64,000 bases of DNA from Diphasiastrum complanatum (lineage: Eukaryota; Streptophyta; Lycopodiopsida; Lycopodiales; Lycopodiaceae), in NCBI GenBank assembly GCA_029204225.1, contig CM055113.1:2004081-2068080 (forward strand), written 5' to 3'. Made by a program: the position numbers and the translations under genes. Under the pieces are notes generated by a model. The model was given only the letters and a program-made list of their open reading frames with translations, ran no database searches and had not been told where the DNA came from. Below are positions 8,823-19,979 of the stretch, piece by piece (within the stretch, counting starts at the first letter, position 1; the number at the start of each line of letters is the position of its first letter).

Positions 8823-10408
8823 GCCTACACACATACTGATCTATCTTCTGAGAGCTCGACGAGTTGCCTATTGATGACTCGTGGAGACACTTGGCTAGAA
8901 ATTCATTGAATTTTTCTTCCACGGACTTGGGGCGTCGGAAGGCCCGGCTGGCAGATATGGTGCGCGAGCCTCTTGATGAGGAGGCTTGTCCTTCCTCGTG
9001 GCTATGGCTAGGACCTGTGTCTTGACATTGGTCCCGCGTCTCAGCACTTGTATCAGAAAGTCCTTGGTCTTGTCCGTCTGACCCCTGATCTAGAATTATC
9101 ACCCCTGCTGCTTGGTGGTCTTGGTCCTGGCTCGTACTTGTCTATGCAACATCAAAACCAGGTGGCGTTGGAATCACCACTGGAGTTGGTTGGGTCTTCT
9201 TCTCCATGAATTGTTGAAAAGCCTTGAGGGCTTGTTTGGCCTGAGCGAGCTCGTGAGTTGGGTTTGTCCGATATTTGTCGAACTCTGCCTGGTAGTTGTT
9301 CAAAGTTTGGCTATACACCTGCACCTGACGCCTCAAGAGATTCATCTCTTCTTGAGAGAGCGGCCTTGAGTCTGGTGCGGGTTGAGCTAACCAGGCGAGT
9401 TTTATGCTTTGTAGGGCTTGCACCTCCGCCCCCAGGCACGTATTCTCTGTGTCGTAGATTTGTAATTGCGTCTGGAGGGGAGCAAGTCGTTGGGACGCTA
9501 CAGATTGAAGCTCTCGCACCTTTGTTGAGGCATCTGTCAGCGCTTTGGAGAGGCTCTAGATATACTGGTATAGGCCATCCTCCTTTTGCTACAGCTTGGC
9601 GATCTTCTGGTGCCCATCTTATCCATGTTGTTGAGCTATAAAGAGCTCTTGCTGTAGCTTAGTAATTTCTACTCACAATTGGGTGTTCTTTTATCGTCAA
9701 GTGGAGTATTCGATTGTCCAATGAGACCCTGGCTGCTACCGCGTCTTGGATGTATATTCCCAAGGCCTGGTACGTTGTCATTAAATCCGTTGGAGCAGCT
9801 GATACATTGGCACCGACAGGGGCCTAGACAATCGGTATAGTGTCGTCGTCATTGTCTTCGATTAGATTCTATGGGGACGTTCTGTCATCTAGGACGATGG
9901 GATCTGCCCGATTTGGTGATGGAATGAAAATTGTTTGCACAAATGCGTCATCAGACAACGGTTGGTTGCCCTCGGCAGCCTTTGATGGAGAAATGGGGGG
10001 TGTGGGAGAAACATAAGTAAAAACAGGGGTGGGGACAGTTTGTCCAAACGAGAGAATGGGTGAAACAGAGGGGAATTGGAGGGTGGTGTGGAGTACGGAA
10101 GCCAAAGATGGGGCGGAAGTGGTCTGGCATGGTGGTGAAAAGTTGATGACTTGCATCCATGCCAAGGTGTCTGGAGACAGTTGTGACTTAGAGGGGTTGA
10201 ACTTGAGAGGAACAACGGTGGGAAAAGGAGTAATGGAGGAAGCGATAGTGATGGAAGGGGTGGTGGAAGATGGAACAGAGAGAGAAGTAGTATCGACGGA
10301 GGAGATGGGTATGGAAACAGAAGCAGTAGTTGTGGGTGGAATAGAATGAAGAGAAGCGGCAACAGAAACGGGAGAAGGGGGCTATACAGAAGATGAAGTA
10401 ACAGTGGT
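8812..10408 (-). pseudogene. Antisense Pro/Ser-rich coiled-coil gag-like pseudogene (A)
   Basis: From right to left it encodes a Ser/Thr/Pro-rich stretch, a WMQVINFSPPCQT segment, an acidic patch, then a Gln/Leu-rich coiled coil (HELAQAKQALKAFQQF, 9,142-9,519) and a Gly/Ser-rich tail with many Gln and Asp. Copy C (34,380-36,060) is longer and clearer at its N-terminus. Stops include TAG twice near 9,552-9,600 and a TAA where C reads CAA. I infer a gag-like or accessory ORF of a gypsy element because the layout resembles 44,357-45,639, but no gag domain or zinc knuckle is visible. The 5' end is cut at 10,408 by fusion to gypsy sequence. Confidence 0.5.
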
Positions 10409-10409
10409 A

Positions 10410-11925
10410 GATGCGGTAGGAATTCGAGAGTATAGTACCAACCAGATGGGTTGTTTTATGTGACGATAAAACCATATGCATACTCTTTTTAAATCACAAT
10501 TTTATTAATGGATTATTATGATCCATTTGGAATAAATTTGGGGGTACTCCAGTATTTGATGGAATAGATATGCACATATCTGGTATAGGAAATCCAGATG
10601 GAGTTTTTAAGATCTCTGGAATATCGGATAATGCAGTTAAAGATCTTCTTTGAAGGAATTGAATTCCTTGTACCATATTGGATATCTATTGGTATATACT
10701 TCAACTATTTTGAATTTTTTCCTTTTGGTTTTTGATGAATACGCTTAGGTCATTTCTATTGTATATGAACGAGGGGTCTCGTCCATACCAGGGTCAATGC
10801 CTAGTGATATTGATAGATGATATTGTCATCTACTGTGGAAACTTAAAGAAATGGAGAATTCAATAGTTGGAGGTATTTTTCTGGAAATGGTTGAAGATTG
10901 GATCCTATATTGGATATAGGATGATTTAATAATCTTTTTGATTTTCTGTTGAGCATATCTAAAAGAAAGAACTTTCTTGGAGAAAAAACTGTTGGTATGG
11001 GACATCATTGATTTCAAAGAGAAAATTCTTGTGTGAGAATGTGTCGTAGATAAGTGGTTAGTATTTACATTATTGGTAATGCTAACAGTTGAAACCATTG
11101 GTTAATCTTGTTTAGGGTATTTGGAGAGGTTATGAGATATAGATTTGGATCCCTCAATGGTATCTCATAAATTTCAAATTGGACACCCTTAAAAGCTATT
11201 TTTCTTTTAATTTAAACCTCTACTTTTTAGAAATTTCTTAAATGCAAGACAATTGGACTCAGGTTCATATAATTCCTTCTAGGGTAGAACTAGTATCTGA
11301 AGGACTGTTAAAGTTATATGAATTCATAACTCCATTTCAGTTTGTGAACTTAGCTCAGAATCGATTGATGTTTTCAATTGATTAAGTGGCATTTTGACTT
11401 CCTGAACCCAAGTAATTATCTCTATTTGATAGTTGATTCTTGAGAATAATGTTTCTATCACTCGGGATAAGATATTTTATGATTTTAAGAAAAAGTCCGG
11501 TTTGTAATAGTATTGGTGGATACTCATTACTGACTTTTTCGAATATTTGATATCTTACACATTGTTTCCTGAGAACTTTTTAATCGAAATTACGGAATTT
11601 CTTTTTTAAAAAAAAAGAGAAGAAAATAATAGGAATAAAACTTTCATGGGATCCACCAGTTGCATAGATTTCTTTTTTGGAATCCAGTTTGTGTGCAATG
11701 TTGGAACTATCCAGTGGAATAGAGGAAATCTCTAGTGATTGTTTCGAATAATTGGGAACTAGAGGAGTTTTGGGAATAATGAGTTGTGAGATATTCATGA
11801 ATATGCGAAGTGTTCGTAAAAATTAAATTAAGGTTCACTGATTGGCTACCAAGTACCATTTAGTTATGGATTGGATCAGCGGAATAAAGCTTTAATCTTA
11901 ACCTTGACTAAATTGTGATATTGTT
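10410..11925 (+). pseudogene. Decayed gypsy RT segment (A)
   Basis: Homologous to 39,098-40,600, inside the LTR element of unit C. The best-preserved part, around 10,715-10,865, shows a PFG-like stretch, then MN and RPYLGQCLV before a degenerate LDD motif; in C this reads VVFLDDIVIY. That is the gypsy RT catalytic block. Most of the rest is too decayed to assign, with stops every few dozen codons. It has no LTRs here. Confidence 0.65.
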
Positions 11926-11929
11926 AAAA

Positions 11930-12045
11930 TTCACTACATCAAAACAAGGTAAAAATTCACTACATCAAGACAAGATCATAGTACTATTGTTAAAATTCAC
12001 TACATCAAAACAAGGTAAAAAAATAGCGATGGTCATGTCACAGTC
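11930..12045 (+). mobile_element. CACTA-like terminus, repeated three times (A)
   Basis: TTCACTACATCAAAACAAGG-like sequence occurs at 11,930, 11,956 and 11,996. The last copy runs on into AAAAAAATAGCGATGG, which resembles the subterminal pattern of plant CACTA (En/Spm) transposons. No inverted partner end was found, so the element's extent is unknown. Unit B has the same three copies at 22,507, 22,533 and 22,573. Confidence 0.5.
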
Positions 12046-14440
12046 TTAAAACCCATTAGAATCTTCATTTATTTCTTGTGATTAAAGGAAGGTGATCTAT
12101 AAGTCATGCAAAACTTTGTCATGCACAAGATTGAAAGTGTTGAAAAAAACAAGAATGTTGCTATATACCATAAAGGCATTGCCACAAATTTCTTGAATGA
12201 AAAATTTGACTATTGATGTTGGTGTGTCATTCAGGAGCCTAGCGATGCATGCAACAAAGAGCGAGAGACACAGAGTTTTTGCAATTTATGAATTTTATAT
12301 GAAGTTGCATCTAAAGTGTGGACACGCATGCAAGAAAAAGAGAGGGACATGAATTTTTTGCTATTTACAACCTACATATAAAGACGCATCTAAAGTATTG
12401 AGTTCTTTGCAATAAAGTCCTTAGAAATGTGGTAGTCTTTAGTATTAACTTTTGTATAAACTCCATTGAGCAACTTGAACACACAATATTGCCTATGCAA
12501 GACAATGCTAGAAAAACAAAGATTCCATTGTAAATAATTGAAAAATACAAAACCCAGAGTGACAATTCATCTTTTAGCAATCATCACAATAGCTTACCAC
12601 TATTCCGATTAAGCCAAAAAAAATGTAACAAGTATGTTAAAATGTTATCAAATTTGTTTTGATTTGATGTGATGAAGTTCTTAGTCTTTAAGTAATTTGT
12701 AAGGTTATAGATATGTATTGCATCAACTACATCTAAGAGTAAGTTTACTCCTTCCATGTATTTTATGTGATAGTGAACTAAACTGGCACAAAATCAAATT
12801 GAAAAATGGACTACAATCTAAATGTTGATGCAAAGATGACATGACATTAAACAATAAACTAATCGACTGGCAAATGATAATGCTATGAATGCAAAACCTT
12901 TCACAGATATGACACAATCTCAAAAAATTATTAGGGTTTGTGTGTGTCTCAAGTTAGTGGGACCATGGTAATAATGTAAGGGGGTAAGAATATTAAGAAT
13001 TCTTTAGGTTAAGTGAACATACGAAGGTAAAAGTACACTCTCTTAACCACTATGTAATAGGTGGGCCATTCATTTGAGGGTGTTCCAGCAAGTGAGGCCG
13101 AGTTCTTGAATGCACCACCTATTACGTACGATATGGAAATAAGCATGCGACTTGTGGTACATGCCAGCTTCAAATTGGATAGGATTTTCAGTTGTTGCTT
13201 TCGAACTCAGGTTATACTATATTTTCAGCCACGGTTTTTTGACTTGAGAGATGGAAATAATGTAGAGATCTGTTGAGGACACGGGAAGATGAGCAATCTT
13301 GACTAGTGAAGCGTTCTGTCATCCGGCACCTATCACAATCACTAAAGACTTGAGCTTCTAGAATCTTGACTAGTAAAAAATGCTGCGATCACTTTACACA
13401 AGCTTTTGGAACATGTAATCTTATGCCAGTTTCAGATTCCAATAAATGTCCCTTTTAGTGTGGGATGGCATAATGTATGGATTCTGTGGGAACACGTCAA
13501 AATGAGACCACTTCATGTGGGCCATTCAGATATCACAATAACGTAATTTCATGCCAGCTTCGACCTCTTTTCCTCGGCATGGTAGCCTGCACTCGAGATC
13601 TTTGATCTTCTGGTCATCAATGGCACTGGTATATTTTAAGACAATTGGTCCACCACCAAGAGAACGACAGGAATCAGAGCAAGGATAACATCTACCAGCC
13701 CTCTTTGAAATAATCAACATTTTGATGAGAATAGCTACTGGCCCCGGCTTCATCTCCACATCTGAGTGGTAAGATATGTATCCATCAATTAGCACAAAAT
13801 TATATTTATCCCAACCAAATTTACGACGTTTATCATTTTTGTTGTTGGCTTCATTCATAGCATGTAAGAAAGCACCGCACTGCCCCACGTTTGTACTACA
13901 AATTATGTGTTACGTGCTATTATTACAACTCAGGCAGACAATATGTTACATATTGATCATAGCATTAGGCCAATTAGCCATTATAGCTACAAAAATATAA
14001 GATGTATGGCATCATTTCGAAGTGATCGTTCAGTCACAACATAACGGATTGTTCTCAATTCTGGTGAAGACACTACATAAGTAATTGTTGTCAATTCTCG
14101 TGGTACTAGATTATAGGTTTATGATTATGCATGCTAGACATCCCAAAATTTATTACAATTTAAAACTAATTGGTCATGAAACTAGGTATCAATCATGAAA
14201 ATCGTTTTTTATTACTTTCAGGTTACTAACGTGAAAAAATGTTAGAATTCATAATTAAATACATTTCACAAATTGTTTTAATTTTATTTTCAAATTCTAG
14301 TTATTATTCTACTTCTAAAATTGACTTAACATAGTGAAATGGTCATGTTGGACTTAATTCAGTCTGAATCGGAGGTCATAATCACTCACTAGAAGTTGTA
14401 TAGACTTTAAAGTATTTATGCAGACTTAGTGTTTATAATC
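12046..14440. other. Unassigned 2.4-kb segment shared by A and B
   Basis: AT-rich DNA repeated at 22,622-25,142 with high similarity. Apart from the minus-strand ORF at 13,526-13,888 I see nothing assignable. Near 13,120-13,420 short phrases such as ATGCCAGCTTC and CTTGACTAGTGAAGC recur in diverged form. B keeps an extra 245 bp after 23,701 that A lost between 13,124 and 13,125. The segment may be the interior of the CACTA-like element that starts at 11,930. Confidence 0.4.
13526..13888 (-). CDS. Unidentified 120-codon antisense ORF (A)
   Basis: An open frame with a good protein-like composition: an N-terminal MGQCGAFLHAMNEANN, a WDKYNFVLIDGYISYH middle, a hydrophobic VAILIKMLIIS and a Cys pair in GRCYPCSDSC, ending LRYCDI. 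The family is not recognised. The unit B copy (24,317-24,679) differs at three bases, and all three change the amino acid (Lys/Ile, Ile/Thr, Cys/Gly). That gives no sign of purifying selection since duplication. It may be a captured exon or a relic of a transposon protein. Confidence 0.35.
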   Translation of the reverse strand: MGQCGAFLHAMNEANNKNDKRRKFGWDKYNFVLIDGYISYHSDVEMKPGPVAILIKMLIISKRAGRCYPCSDSCRSLGGGPIVLKYTSAIDDQKIKDLECRLPCRGKEVEAGMKLRYCDI

Positions 14441-14448
14441 ACTCAATA

Positions 14449-14645
14449 TTTCAGGTGATGTGTGATGTGGCTCTTGAGTTCACAACTATGTTGGTGTCAC
14501 AGTTAGCTTCTATTTCTTCAATCATTAGTAAGCCTTTTCCTTGTCATCTTCTTGCATTGAAGATTATGCAACATTGGCCTTGTTCTTTTTGGACTCGGCT
14601 TTATGATTAAACCAGCATTCATGGGCTGAATGGCTCTTTTTCTTT
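14449..14645 (-). pseudogene. Antisense copia protease and zinc-knuckle remnant (A end)
   Basis: On the minus strand a zinc-knuckle remnant (HECWFNHKAESKKNKAN) precedes a protease active site reading NSRATSHIT in place of DSGATSHIT; both changes are G to A. It is homologous to 26,256-26,458, where the site reads NSGATSHIT. The fragment is cut at 14,645, where unit B begins. Confidence 0.75.
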
Positions 14646-14974
14646 AAATAGAAGCTATATAAAGCATAATCATCACAATATTGAATTTGTGCATGTTGTT
14701 GTTGTTCCTTCATAGGAATTTGCCATTGCTCGCAAAGAATTGATATACCGGACTGAAGGTGGCTTCTTTTCAAACTTTAAAAGGGATCAATCCATGTCCA
14801 ACTTTTTCCATGAGTTGGACATAGAGAACAACGTAGACTATTTCAAATCTCTATGGCACCCATACAAGCATGACTTCTAGATGATTGAATAAAATACCAA
14901 TGTATTCAATCAGCACTACCTTAGATTTATAAATTTATTCACTATTCTTGTCATATAATATGATGTGCTCTCAT

Positions 14975-15265
14975 TCATGCATTTGAATGTTCTTGTTTGC
15001 TCTTCTCCACGACATAAACACCACTCAAGATGATATTATCCACATAGATTGGTAAAATGGTAAAATCATTTCCAGCAAAACTATAATAAAGCGAATGATT
15101 GTACTCGCTCATAACTAAGCTTTGAGAGAGTAATAATGTGTTAAGCTTAGCATACCAACTCCTTGGTGCTTGTTGAAGACCATACAAACTCTTTTGTAGA
15201 AGACACACATGATTTGGCTTTGTAGATGAAATGTAGCTCTCGAGTTGCTGCATGTACACTTCCAA
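14975..15265 (-). pseudogene. Antisense copia RT fragment (unit B)
   Basis: Copy of 420-718, slightly better preserved: VYMQQLESY, LLQKSLYGLQQAPRSWY, then YVDNIILSG. The second catalytic Asp is Asn here too, so that change predates duplication. Confidence 0.85.
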
Positions 15266-16432
15266 GTGTTGTCTTTTAGGATTCTAACTCCTAGTATGGG
15301 TTCCCAACTAGTAGGGTTAGGGTATCTCTTACGCTATGGCTACCCAACTAGAGGAGAGAGGGTTCCTAATACACATTGAAATATAGTGGTGGTGGGGTTT
15401 GATCCACTCCCTTCTTATATTCTCTTGCATAATAGAACCTCAAAGGCTCAACCTTCTAGAGAGAGAAAATGACCTAAACTAGTTCCTTAAGGCAGCCCCC
15501 CAAATAAGAACTATCTTAGATTAGCTCTCTAAGGCTTTCCCCAACTAGAGAGTATTCTAAATTGACCTAACCCTGATGACCACTAAGGCTCACCCAACTA
15601 GTGGCTTCCTAATTTATCCCTAAGTAATCCTAACTAACTCCCATGAGGGAAGGAAAGATAAGTGCATAAGAGAAATAATCCCATAATCACAAGCACAATA
15701 ACATAATGCCAGTTGAGGAAAACTTAGTGGGGCTCGGGCACCTACCACCAAGTATTCTATCCACAATTGGGAACACAAGTTGTTGAGCAAGAATAGATTA
15801 GTCTGTTAAAGCTTGGGCTTATACAAGTGTTACCTAAGGCCCCCAAATCCACTTCTATATATATAACGAGTGATAGGCCCATAAGCTAAGATGCTTATAA
15901 GATAATCCCAAGCTATTCTAAGAAGTGACTTCTCGTATCAAAATGAAGTTCATGCTTATCAAAATAAACTTAGAAATAACTTTAAACTTAGACTTATTAA
16001 GTTTAAAGTATTACAAATATTTCTTAATTATAGTTAAACTTAAATGGAAAAGGGTCGAAGTCTAAGGTTCCTAAGCATTATTGCTTACAGACTTGAGTTT
16101 ACTTGTGGACTTACAAAACACATGCCACAGTAACCCTTCTATTGCCGCCTATAAATACAAGGGATTTCTTGGGGCTAACATTATCCCCCTCTTTATAGCA
16201 TTGGCAGTCCAACGCCAATGAGGTCGCAATAAGGTGCAGCAGGCTTTTAAAGTAGTTGCATGCTTTGCTGGATGTTGTAAGCTTCCAAAATTGTTGAACA
16301 ACTCGGTGAAACTTGCAGAATCTTGGAGCTGGTTTGTAAAGATCATTTATATTTTCCATTAGATAGTTTACACAAGCTAGATTATCTTAGGCAATATCAA
16401 GGGTGGCAATATTGACAACGGGAGAGGAATTG
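15266..16432. other. Unassigned spacer, B copy
   Basis: Copy of 719-1,869. It includes an extra short stretch near 15,545-15,563 relative to A and the TATAAATA candidate at 16,150-16,157. No coding sequence is recognised. Confidence 0.4.
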
Positions 16433-16559
16433 TAGGGAAGTGAAAGAATTATGATTGGGAAGTAAAATGATAGGGAAGTGAAAAAATCATGATTGGAAAT
16501 TGAAATGGCAAGGAAGTGAAAGAATTATGATTGAGAATGCAATGGTAGGGAAGGGAAAG
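16433..16559. repeat. 38-bp minisatellite (unit B)
   Basis: Same array, period and copy number as 1,870-1,996. Confidence 0.8.
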
Positions 16560-16727
16560 GACTGGGTTGAAGTGCTGCACGTGATATTACTTCGATTTAT
16601 GGGAATACGTAGTGCTTCCCATAGCACTTCTCATGATCAAATCAAAGCACGTTTAGCGCATCCATTGGTGATGATGATGAACACTTGAAGCATGGGTGTG
16701 AGAATGGGAGAAGGTGAGGCTTCAAGC

Positions 16728-17229
16728 TTATTTATGTATGACAAGGTGGACGAGGTGTAATGTGGTAGGGATATTGAGGTGTATTGTAATGCTTCCCAAT
16801 TTTGTCATAGGATAATCATTGCTCATAGTGCATGTCTCCAATGAAATAACCTGTGCTTGCATTTGAAATATCGTCTCACAATTGACAATATGGTTGTTTG
16901 GCCCTTGATTGCCTGATGTGGATATTCCTCTGCATATTGGAGTGTATTCCAAGCTTTTATTGCTTCAGTGGTGGTTGTATAATTGGAAAAGCCTGGATTT
17001 TGTATCGCCTATGTAGAATCAATTGTTTATTCTGGTGATATGGGTGGGATGAGAACCTTTCCATCTTGTTGGGAAGATGGCCCATATCTTGTGACCTTCC
17101 GCCATCTAGTAAAATATTTGCATAAAGGTCCTTGACCATTTTGGATCCAGGTTGAATGTTGAAGTCATCTGCGTGAGCTAGAGAAATGTGTGCAAATGAC
17201 AATGTTGTGAACATCATTTCCATTTGCAA
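16728..17229 (-). other. Antisense coding-like stretch of unknown family (B)
   Basis: Two open minus-strand frames, 74 codons (16,728-16,952) and 90 codons (16,957-17,229), lie in different phases almost end to end. The second contains LPNKMERFSSHPYHQNKQ. The counterpart in A (2,165-2,670) keeps the first frame unchanged but breaks the second. I cannot assign a function. Confidence 0.3.
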
Positions 17230-17606
17230 TTCAATTTTTTGGGGAGTTCTTCTAACAATTTACATCCGAGAAGGAACTCGTCCACCCTTCTATCTAATGA
17301 ATATACTTGTAGAACTTGAAGATAGATAGGGCAAGTTTTCTTGATCAGTGGATGGTGATATCTTGTGTACTTCAATAGAGAATCCGTCATGGAAGAAGAT
17401 CTTTGATTGCTTTTGATCTTGGTTGACTATGTTGGATTTATGTGCATGAGCTTAGTAAGGAGGAAGCCCATAATTACTTGATTGGCTTTGAGATTGTCTT
17501 CAAACTGATGTGACCCATGCGTATTGTTTGGTGGCGGAGTGGTGTTTGTTTAGCTGGAAAAGCGTTGATCTAGAATCATTTTAGACTCGCCATCTTCAAG
17601 GTCTCT

Positions 17607-17983
17607 CATTAGAGGAGTTCTAAATCCCAAAAAGACCCTTTGTAAAGATTTTTTTATATTTTTTCTCAGATTTTTCTTACACATGGACCAATCAAAACAC
17701 TCAAATTTGAAATCTACGTAACGTAACTTTTTGAGTCCACATTTTGATTCCATACTAAAAATGCCATAACTTTTTAGTGATAAGTCCGAATTTAGCGGAG
17801 TTTAGTGCATTAGAAAGCGCTCAACAAGGGCATTCCAATGACATGTTAGATGGCATACTTTCAAGCTACGATTAAAAAGTTATGGCAAGTCAAATGTATT
17901 AGTGTTATGATATTTTAATAATAAAAAAGGCATCTTGCACGAATTCTTAAAGGGTCTTTTTGGAACTCAAAACTCCTCTAATG
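17607..17983. mobile_element. MITE-like element (unit B)
   Basis: Copy of 3,045-3,422 with the same inverted termini (CATTAGAGGAGTT...), AT-rich and non-coding. Confidence 0.7.
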
Positions 17984-18396
17984 TGGTGCTCCTTTTTCTT
18001 TTATACTTGAAATCCATTATTTTTTCTCACTAGCTGGCTCCCAGTTGATTGAAATGCTATTCATCTTATTTTTCAACCACAAGGCATGGGTCCAAGTACG
18101 TTCTCATGTCCTGAATGAGCCTGTTCTGTTCTCAGGTCTCAAACAACTGGACATATTTTGTCAATATGATTTTCCCTCTATAGTATAGCCTTGCCATTGG
18201 TATATGATCTTCTTCCGTTCGCAATGGCTGGTTCACGTTCAACGCCCACAAGGGCATCTCTTGATTCCAATAGCCATCGAGCTCCAATAGATAAGTTGTG
18301 CACACAAGCTTTGACTGTTGGATTGGTTGATTCCCCTGAGTGGACCTGCTTATATTCTTTTCTATATTGTGATGGGTCTATGTCTTTCAGTCCACC

Positions 18397-18488
18397 TCTA
18401 TTTTCTAATCTTCATCGATGACTTCTCTCGAAGGATTGCTACCTACTTTATGAAGAACAAATTCGAAGCATTCAAGTTCTTCAAGCTT
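18397..18488 (+). pseudogene. Copia integrase scrap (B)
   Basis: Encodes FLIFIDDFSRR and ATYFMKNKFEAFKFF, then joins antisense RNase H at about 18,489. Copy of 3,836-3,944. Confidence 0.75.
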
Positions 18489-19165
18489 CGTTTTCGAGTG
18501 AAATACAGAATCTTTTGTAAGATAGATTGCTTAAGTGTTATCCATTAACAAGACATAAGGTTTAGAACTAGATTTATCAAATCCTTCCAATATATATTTA
18601 ATCCAGATTAGCTCGTTTGTTTGGTTGTTGCTACATATTCCGCTTCACCGGAAGATTGGGCTACTGATGTGTGCTTCTTGCTAATCTAGAGTATGGATGC
18701 ACCAAGTGATAGAGTACAACCTCCTGAAATACTTTTACCTTCATGGATGCCCAGCTTGCATCATTGTAAGATTCGAAGTGAAATCCAGCTTCCTTCGAAT
18801 AACACAGTCCATAGTCTTTCGTTTCCTCGAGATATTGTAGTACTCTCTTTATCATCTTCCAATGCAACGATCCTGGGTTCTGATTATATTGGCTCAACCT
18901 GTATATTGCAAATGCTACATCAGATTTGGTGTTGTCTGTTAGATATAACAATGATCCAATCAGCCTATGATAGGGTGTTTTGGCCATTCGTTCCTCTTCC
19001 TTGAGAGTTTGCGACAATCTGCCTTGCTCAGTATTGTTACAAGTATCATGGGAATATGCACAACTTTGCATTCAAGCATGTTGAAGTCTTCAATGATCTT
19101 TTGAGTGTACTTTTGTTGGTGAAGATACAACTTACCACCTTCAAAGTCTCTCACAATCTACAAGC
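18489..19165 (-). pseudogene. Antisense copia RT end and RNase H (B)
   Basis: Copy of 3,945-4,640. The middle (SYNDASWASMK, SQYNQNPGSLHWKMIKR) is legible, but the catalytic Glu block is frameshifted near 18,620-18,700. It shares with C a small deletion near 18,740. Confidence 0.82.
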
Positions 19166-19214
19166 CTGGATAGATTTTAGGTTTCAGGATCGAATTCAAG
19201 CTCTTCATCATTCC

Positions 19215-19500
19215 AACCAATGAAGAAATGTTTCTACAGATATTGTAAGAGGACCGGCCACGAAATCAAGGATTGTCGAACTTTGAAATACAACAACGAA
19301 CAGAATAAACAGTTCCAACAACAAGCACACATTGCTACAACCAGTCATCAAATTAGCAACAAGAGGAAGATGAAGCAACTTTCATGACCAAAGTTGGAGA
19401 ACAACAGAATATCGATTTCTGGTATTTAGATTCTAGAGGAGTAACTCAGCAATGACTCACCATCATGATTGGTTCAAAGACTATAGTCATCCACCCATTC
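19215..19500 (+). pseudogene. Sense copia zinc knuckle and protease (B)
   Basis: The knuckle at 19,229-19,276 reads KKCFYRYCKRTGHEIKDC, spacing CX4CX4HX4C rather than the usual CX2CX4HX4C. The protease site again carries DSRGVT; a one-base loss after TQ shifts the frame. No gag lies upstream. Confidence 0.75.
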
Positions 19501-19507
19501 TCAAGTT

Positions 19508-19979
19508 GTGCAACTTGGAGACAACTCATCACATTCAATCGAAGGCGAAGGAATAGTCAGAGTTGAATTCAAAAGAGGTGAAGTCAATTTGTTGTCCAAC
19601 GTTCTCCACGTTCCAAATCTGACCAAGAATATGCTCTTTGTTAGTAGAATTATTGATTCAGGTCGGAGGGTCAAATTCAATACAGAAGGCTGCACAATTC
19701 TTGACAAATCCCGGAAGGTTCTAGCCTACAAAAGAAGAAGAGGCTATCTTTACAAAATCAGCCATTGCTACTCTTCTAACAGTCGAGCTCTTCACATAGC
19801 CACTTTTGAATCAACTGATATGTTGTGGCATTTCATACTTGGTCATCTTAACTTCAACAGTATTAAAAAAATGTCAACTCAGAGTCTAGTACAAGATCTA
19901 CCATCTGTCAACAAGCTGTATTATCAGCAAGCATGCTAGAAGTCCCTTCATTTCAGACTCAATTCATACATCCAAGGGC
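19508..19979 (+). pseudogene. Sense copia pre-integrase domain (B)
   Basis: Copy of 4,971-5,448 with the same terminal TAG (19,937-19,939). Confidence 0.85.

Larger units (their letters stand above)
1..14645. repeat. Composite tandem unit A
   Basis: First of three head-to-tail copies of a mosaic block. Positions 94 to about 7,010 match 14,649-21,506 in unit B, and 10,410-14,645 match 21,510-26,458. Positions 1-366 match 28,033-28,395 in unit C, about 4,152-10,407 match 29,738-35,826, and 10,410-11,925 match 39,098-40,600. The match runs unbroken through element boundaries, inactivating mutations and spacers, so the block was duplicated as DNA rather than assembled three times. The left end is cut by the window edge. 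The right end joins unit B at 14,645-14,649, where a few bases (CTT) are shared by both partners. Confidence 0.85.

Noticed and set aside
9889-10362. 157-codon Leu/Pro/Ser frame on the minus strand
   Set aside because: It is an alternative frame of the Ser/Thr/Pro-rich gag-like pseudogene; CT-rich DNA gives Leu/Pro/Ser in the shadow frame.
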